A stretch of DNA of 9,822 bases from Planctomycetota bacterium (GTDB lineage: Bacteria > Planctomycetota > Planctomycetia > Pirellulales > Pirellulaceae). Below, piece after piece: positions 6,337 to 9,822 of this stretch. A program made the position numbers and the translations under genes. Numbering within the stretch: position 1 is the first letter of the stretch; every line of letters starts with the position of its first letter. The notes under the pieces are model-generated. The model was given only the letters and a program-made list of their open reading frames with translations, did no database searches and had not been told where the DNA came from. The stretch covers positions 1-9,822 of the forward strand of contig JAPLNJ010001218.1 of assembly GCA_026692885.1 (NCBI GenBank), read 5' to 3'.

Positions 6337-6690
6337 TTGCACATCAGCTCCTCTCTCGACATGGCCACACGCAGTCTCGAACGAAGACGGATTATAGTGT
6401 AAGCAGGGCCACGCACGCCACGCCTGCCCTTGGCTACGGCTGGGCTTCCCCGCCTCGAACATTCCGACGCGCCGAACAAGGTGGCCTCCCACGGGAAACG
6501 CGGCAAAGATGCATGGAGCAAAAGAAGCGTCTGGCTCCGCACGGTATTGTACCCGCAAACAGTTCCAGCCACATTAGCCTGCTGTGCCTGTTCACTTTTT
6601 TGGCAGCTTCGACGGGCCGGGCGGTGTCAATCGCACGCAGGGCGTTGCCCATGCGGTCAAACGATGCGTGATCACTTCCTCCCGGACGGA
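6337..6690. other. 354-base gap upstream of the coupled pair
   Basis: I see no convincing gene here. Frames on both strands are open by composition only and show no domain pattern. The part nearest the coupled pair holds its ribosome binding site and a TATAAT box at 6391-6396. The rest separates the DUF362 gene from the pair; it contains a short gtgatcac palindrome (6669-6676) and a run of T at about 6594-6601. Confidence 0.5.
6391..6396 (-). promoter_or_regulatory. Candidate -10 box for the coupled pair
   Basis: The minus strand reads TATAAT, a perfect match to the sigma-70 -10 consensus in an otherwise GC-rich stretch. A start site just downstream would give a leader of about 45 to 50 bases before ATG 6336. 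No good -35 hexamer is found at 16 to 18 bases, so the call rests on the -10 box alone. Confidence 0.35.
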
Positions 6691-6703
6691 TCACAAATCC
6701 GTC
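6685..6703 (-). terminator. Hairpin spanning the DUF362 stop codon
   Basis: GACGGAT and ATCCGTC form a perfect seven-base stem with a five-base loop, and the TGA at 6691-6693 lies inside it. There is no U-tract after the hairpin on the minus strand, so a role in termination is weakly supported. mRNA 3' end stability is another possibility. Confidence 0.25.
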
Positions 6704-7893
6704 GTGCCGTCGCTGGAGGGCGTCCCGGAGAGGGCCGCGAGAATCTGACTGCCGACCGGAGGGCAGCCCGGGACGAACAGGCCCGCAGCGCGGTGGTGGG
6801 CGGTGCAATTGCCGATGAGCAGGGTTCCGGCAGGGAGTTCCGCGTGGCCCTTGCCGATGGCGATCTGTACCGTGCTTTGAGCGGGGAAGTAGTCGAAGAT
6901 GCGTTCTTTGTACCGCATCAGGAACAGGAGCAGCGTCGACTGGCAGGCACTGCACGAACTGCGGTCGAGGACCGTGATGTTCGGAAACTCGATCGTCAGG
7001 TTTTCCGGCGGACGAGCAAACGGCGAGATCCAGTCGCGCCATTCGTCCGGCGTCACCAGCACACGACTCAGATCGATGACGCCGTAGCCACGCTCCGCCC
7101 CCATCTGCAAGTGCGGGATGCGTTCCGCTGTGGTACCCATCAACTGGCAAGCCACGGCATCGGCCGCAAAGGCGTCGACGCTGACCACCACGGCATCCAG
7201 CGGCTTGGGCTGACCTGCGCTCGGTCCCAGGCCTTCCAGCCCCACGGTGCCGTCGACAATGGCCAAGTGTGGCCGGAGGACGGAGGCCAGGTCGGCAATC
7301 GCGATGTCCAGAGATTTCTGATCGCTGCCGACGACTGGCGGGAGCATGTGCAGCTCGACTTTGCTTCGCCGCCAGAGACAACCCTTCATGTTCTTGACCG
7401 CCAGCGTGACCCCGGTGTGCATGTGCATCTTCATCACCGGGATCGACACCACGAAGTCGAATTTCAGCACCGCGGGGCAGACTTTCAGAGTCTGGAGCAC
7501 CTGGCCCTCGGGCACGGCGATGTCCACGTAGCGGCCCTGATCCATATCGATCAAGGGGCAACCACGCTCGGCGGCGACGGAGACCAACCCGGCCGCGGCA
7601 AAGGCCTCCTGAACATCGACGCCCACGATCGGGCTTTCGCCGACAGCCACTTCGGCTCCTGCTTCCCGGAAAGCGTCGATCGCCGCAGCCACGACGTCCG
7701 GGTGTGTCACGATCCCGGATCCCGGCGCCGCCACCCGGCCTAGATTGGGCTTCAGGAGCACGCGTTTCCCTCGCACCGGCGCGAGGTCAACGGGCGCCAA
7801 TGCCCGGCGTGTGTTGGCGTACGGCCCGCTGCCCTGTGCCACATGCACGGCCAACGGCGTCGACGAGTGGAGGAACGGATTGGGGGAGAGCAT
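6691..7893 (-). CDS. DUF362 family protein
   Basis: The 400-residue product matches the DUF362 layout from one end to the other. KRVLLKPNL is at 43-51, THPDVVAAAI at 63-72, and the signature MHTGVTLAVKNMKG at 158-171. DGTVGLEGLGP (214-224) and the AFAADAVACQLMG segment (241-253) follow. The C-terminal third has a CSAC pair (C314, C317), C363 in GNCTAHH and C377 in VPGCPP, which together could hold an iron-sulfur cluster. Many DUF362 proteins carry separate ferredoxin-type 4Cys motifs; none of that spacing is present here. The biochemical role of the family is poorly defined. There is no export signal. ATG at 7893 is the only ATG before the domain but has no Shine-Dalgarno sequence, and the first 15 residues look unconserved, so the true start may be an internal GTG. 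The gene lies downstream of the Gfo/Idh/MocA gene on the same strand, 213 bases away across a repeat. Confidence 0.82.
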   Translation of the reverse strand: MLSPNPFLHSSTPLAVHVAQGSGPYANTRRALAPVDLAPVRGKRVLLKPNLGRVAAPGSGIVTHPDVVAAAIDAFREAGAEVAVGESPIVGVDVQEAFAAAGLVSVAAERGCPLIDMDQGRYVDIAVPEGQVLQTLKVCPAVLKFDFVVSIPVMKMHMHTGVTLAVKNMKGCLWRRSKVELHMLPPVVGSDQKSLDIAIADLASVLRPHLAIVDGTVGLEGLGPSAGQPKPLDAVVVSVDAFAADAVACQLMGTTAERIPHLQMGAERGYGVIDLSRVLVTPDEWRDWISPFARPPENLTIEFPNITVLDRSSCSACQSTLLLFLMRYKERIFDYFPAQSTVQIAIGKGHAELPAGTLLIGNCTAHHRAAGLFVPGCPPVGSQILAALSGTPSSDGTTDL

Positions 7894-7941
7894 TCAAGAA
7901 GCTATTGGTTGTCGGGAACTTGATTGGCCGGGTGGCTGCTC

Positions 7942-8110
7942 GTAGGGTGCATCGAGCCAGCGGTTCTGTCTTGGTGCAACGGCACTCGGCAAGCGTTGGT
8001 CAAGGCTAACCACAGGGCATCGTCGCTGGCCGCTGGCGACGATGCACCGCGGGGGCCGGGAATTCGGGTCGGGAATTCGGTGCATCGGCGCTGCGCTTGA
8101 TGTACCCTAC
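7942..8110. repeat. 169-base MITE-like element with inverted ends
   Basis: The ends GTAGGGTGCATCGAG (7942-7956) and CTTGATGTACCCTAC (8096-8110) are inverted copies with 13 of 15 positions matching. Inside is a perfect 10-base stem, GCATCGTCGC with GCGACGATGC (8017-8026 and 8036-8045), and a direct repeat of CGGGAATTCGG near 8058-8080. There is no coding frame of note. The right end overlaps the last codons and the TAG (8107-8109) of the Gfo/Idh/MocA gene. No target-site duplication is evident. A non-autonomous element or an intergenic palindromic repeat are both possible. Confidence 0.55.
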
Positions 8111-9303
8111 AGTCGGTACTGGGGGATCTTCATCAGTTCGCCATTCTTGAGGGCCGACTGGTGGGCGATGATGCCGGCCACCGTCATGCTCAACGCTTGG
8201 GCAATATCCACCAGCGGTTGGCGGTCTGCGAGGATCGCCGTGACGAACTCGTTCATCAGGTAGCCATGGGAACCACCGTGGCCACCCGCCTGGACGCGGG
8301 GCGGCAGCGGCGGCCGTGCAATCGGCGGCAGTTGCTTTTCCAGGCCTTCGTACCGACCGTAGTACGATCCCTTCTGTCCACGAATGCGGCCCATCTCCCC
8401 GCTCAATCCGGGCGTGTCCCAACTGACGGCCATCCGCGACATGCCGCCTTCGCTGGTGCGCAACAACGCGACTTCCGTGCCAAACGGGTTCTTGTACCGG
8501 TTGTTCTCCGGCTGCAACCATTTGGTCAGGCTGGGGATTCCCAGACACGAGACTTCGGTGAAGCTACCGCCGGTCACGCCCACGTAGTAGGCGTTAGAGT
8601 GTGTCGGATACCATTGCGGCGGCCCGCCGATGCGCCAATCTTTGTACGATGCAATCGGTTCTGCCGTGTAGTGATAGTACTCGCCCTCGGAGTACACGAG
8701 CTTGCCGAACCCGCCGGCCCGGTAGATCTGCCGCATCGCGTGGAGGTCCTCGTGGAAATACGAGGTCTCGAACATCATGTACTTCCGGCCGGTGGTCTTG
8801 ACCGTCTCAAACAGTTGGTCGGCCTCTTCCTGCGAGCCGAAGCTGGCCGGTACGGCGCAGGCCACATGCTTGCCGTGCTTGAGCACTTCGATGCAGTGCC
8901 GGGCGTGGCTCGGGGCGTCGGTGGCCACAAATACGGCTTCGATCTTGTCGTCCTTGACCAGTTCTTCGAGCGCCGGATAGGTCTTCTCGCACCGGCAGGC
9001 CTTCGCCAAGCCGGCACACCGATCCGTAAACAGATCGCTCACGGCCACCACTTCCACGTTGGGGTGATCCTGGAAGCTGAACGCCGCGCCGAACTGGCAC
9101 ACACCGTAGCCGACAATACCGACGCGCAGCTTACGGTCCGAGACGGGTTTCCAGTCTTTGGAAGCCTGCCGGTCGGTGGGCACTGCCTCGAAGCCCTGGA
9201 TCGGTTTCTCCGCAGCCCCCGCAACCGCCCCGGTCAGCCCCAGCGCAGCGGTGCCGCATCCCAGGGCCTGCAGAAAAGAACGTCTTGAGGTCGAGTCGGA
9301 CAT
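8107..9303 (-). CDS. Tat-exported Gfo/Idh/MocA-like protein lacking the usual catalytic residues
   Basis: The 398-residue product begins with a twin-arginine signal (SRRSFLQALGCGTAALGLTGAVAGA, given here as residues 6-30), so a folded protein is exported. A Rossmann NAD(P)-binding fold follows: VGIVGYGVCQFG at 61-72, VVAVSD at 85-90, and FVATDAPSHARHCIEVLKHGKHV at 125-147. In classic Gfo/Idh/MocA dehydrogenases the next strand carries EKP, whose lysine is catalytic; here the position reads CAVPAS (149-154). The C-terminal domain has WYPTHSNAYYVGVTGG and then EVSCLG where the Asp-x3-His pair normally stands. Oxidoreductase activity of the usual kind is therefore doubtful. I recall a large planctomycete subfamily with these variations. 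ATG at 9303 has AAGGAG seven bases upstream and starts the signal peptide. The C-terminus (KIPQYRL) ends against the inverted-repeat element. It is likely transcribed before the DUF362 gene. Confidence 0.85.
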   Translation of the reverse strand: MSDSTSRRSFLQALGCGTAALGLTGAVAGAAEKPIQGFEAVPTDRQASKDWKPVSDRKLRVGIVGYGVCQFGAAFSFQDHPNVEVVAVSDLFTDRCAGLAKACRCEKTYPALEELVKDDKIEAVFVATDAPSHARHCIEVLKHGKHVACAVPASFGSQEEADQLFETVKTTGRKYMMFETSYFHEDLHAMRQIYRAGGFGKLVYSEGEYYHYTAEPIASYKDWRIGGPPQWYPTHSNAYYVGVTGGSFTEVSCLGIPSLTKWLQPENNRYKNPFGTEVALLRTSEGGMSRMAVSWDTPGLSGEMGRIRGQKGSYYGRYEGLEKQLPPIARPPLPPRVQAGGHGGSHGYLMNEFVTAILADRQPLVDIAQALSMTVAGIIAHQSALKNGELMKIPQYRL

Positions 9304-9470
9304 CGTGGTGCTCCTTGTGCGTGGGGTCGTTACGGGGCCTTAGCCGCAGTCCCGATCATCTTATCGCAATCGACAGCCGTTTGATACCTTGCAGCCACGG
9401 AGATGCGAGGTTCTTGCAGGCTCCGACCAATGACCAAGAAATGCCGCCGACAACGCCTTTCCGCCGACCG

Positions 9471-9504
9471 CCCCAACCCTCTCCCAGGCGTACCGGGGCG
9501 AGGG
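9471..9504. repeat. 34-base hairpin repeat, copy 2
   Basis: This copy differs from 1547-1580 at three of 34 positions, one of which weakens the left arm (CCCTCTCCCAGG against CCGGGGCGAGGG). Orientation is the same as copy 1. The flanking bases are unrelated, so the unit is about this long. Confidence 0.7.
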
Positions 9505-9559
9505 CGTCACCTATTGGCCGCACCCTGGGCCTCGCAAAGCTGGGCGGAAACAGCGGCCA

Positions 9560-9653
9560 GGGTCAGTCGTTCAAATTTCAGTTCTTGCGGCGGCGAGACT
9601 CTCCACCCTCGTTGCCCAGAGGCCGCAAAAACTGAAATTTGAAGGACTGACCC
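9560..9653. repeat. Imperfect inverted repeat with 32-base arms
   Basis: The arms 9560-9591 and 9622-9653 are reverse complements at 30 of 32 positions and enclose a 30-base spacer. Each arm contains CAAATTTCAGTT or its complement next to a GACTGACCC end. A related half-copy is at 32-60. The build, two long arms around a short spacer, fits a REP/BIME-type or MITE-like unit mobilised in trans. No transposase gene is visible in the window. Confidence 0.7.
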
Positions 9654-9773
9654 ATGTCTGCGGGCGGAACAGAAGTGGAACAAACTTCGGCTTGCCTCGC
9701 GACACTGTCTTACGCGGCCCAGATCGAGGCCGACCCGTCTAGGCAATACAATCCACAGACCCTATCTTGGTAA
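9654..9773 (+). CDS. Possible small ORF after the inverted repeat
   Basis: ATG at 9654 follows the right arm of the repeat directly and opens a 39-codon frame ending in TAA at 9771-9773. The product (MSAGGTEVEQTSACLATLSY and on to QTLSW) matches nothing I know. There is no Shine-Dalgarno sequence other than repeat bases. The only support is that it ends two bases before the next ATG, which could indicate a coupled pair. Confidence 0.15.
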   Translation: MSAGGTEVEQTSACLATLSYAAQIEADPSRQYNPQTLSW

Positions 9774-9775
9774 CA

Positions 9776-9822
9776 ATGGCGTTCAAGAGAATCAGGCCCA
9801 AACGCGAGGAACTCCGAGCAGA
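9776..9822 (+). CDS. Possible start of a plus-strand gene, cut by the window edge
   Basis: ATG at 9776 begins MAFKRIRPKREELRA, a basic, open frame that runs off the window. It looks like a plausible protein start but is too short to identify, and the upstream CTTGGTAACA is not a good ribosome binding site. Confidence 0.25.
   Translation, partial: MAFKRIRPKREELRA

Larger units (their letters stand above)
9304..9653. other. Gene-free stretch upstream of the Gfo/Idh/MocA gene
   Basis: No gene is supported here. The first 20 bases carry the ribosome binding site of the minus-strand gene. I see no convincing promoter pair. The rest holds the second copy of the 34-base hairpin repeat (9471-9504) and the large inverted repeat (9560-9653). 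Open frames on both strands across these repeats are by-products of composition. Confidence 0.55.

Noticed and set aside
6337..6558. N-terminal extension of the PD-(D/E)XK-like protein
   Set aside because: The extra 74 residues look like translated intergenic DNA, and a ribosome binding site lies just before 6336.
6434..7561. Minus-strand open frame of 375 codons in another frame of the DUF362 gene
   Set aside because: It has no domain pattern and the DUF362 frame accounts for the region. The part at 6434-6690 gives no family resemblance that I can support.
6430..7743. Plus-strand open frame of 437 codons
   Set aside because: Most of it is antisense to the DUF362 gene; the first part covers a gap with no recognisable protein pattern.
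8161..9288. Plus-strand open frame of 375 codons
   Set aside because: It is the mirror of the Gfo/Idh/MocA-like gene, whose minus-strand product is clearly real.
1..9822. CRISPR array, tRNA or rRNA genes
   Set aside because: No regularly spaced direct repeats and no cloverleaf or ribosomal sequence were seen on either strand.

Overview
The window looks like a slow-coding, accessory stretch of a GC-rich planctomycete chromosome. That assignment is inference. It rests on a Tat-exported Gfo/Idh/MocA-like protein, a DUF362 protein, a secreted c-type heme protein of the DUF3365/Tll0287 type, a glycoside hydrolase family 92 remnant, and several families of short palindromic repeats of the kind scattered through these genomes. 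Nearly all real genes lie on the minus strand. No database search was possible, so all family names come from reading the translations.

Layout. Positions 1-900 are a gene graveyard: a fragment of a retropepsin-like aspartic protease (+ strand, about 140-355), then a minus-strand two-gene nucleotidyltransferase module in which the second gene has lost its catalytic middle (441-668) while the small partner (616-831) looks intact. Next come a secreted monoheme protein (945-1484) and a large secreted protein with a clear internal duplication (1623-4094). Upstream of that is a collapsed GH92 mannosidase-like fragment (4327-4665) whose N-terminal and C-terminal pieces are joined in frame.

Positions 4679-6336 hold the most interesting unit: two intact genes coupled by a 4-base ATGA overlap. 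The first encodes a 182-residue protein whose predicted order of secondary structure resembles a PD-(D/E)XK nuclease core. The second encodes a 370-residue helical, TPR-like protein with a beta-rich C-terminal half. Both look like conserved proteins of unknown function, and a TATAAT box lies upstream of the pair. After a 354-base gap come a DUF362 protein (6691-7893) and a Tat-exported Gfo/Idh/MocA-like protein (8107-9303) whose usual catalytic residues are absent.

Repeats sit in most of the gaps: a 34-base hairpin element in two copies (1547-1580, 9471-9504), a double hairpin (4181-4246), a 169-base element with 15-base inverted ends (7942-8110), and a 32-base imperfect inverted repeat near the right edge (9560-9653) with a related half-copy at the left edge (32-60). 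Two of them lie in frame with coding sequence and would mislead start calling. A sharp 26-base palindrome overlaps the stop codon of the heme-protein gene.

No tRNA, rRNA or CRISPR array was seen. The right edge may hold the first codons of a plus-strand gene (9776 onward).
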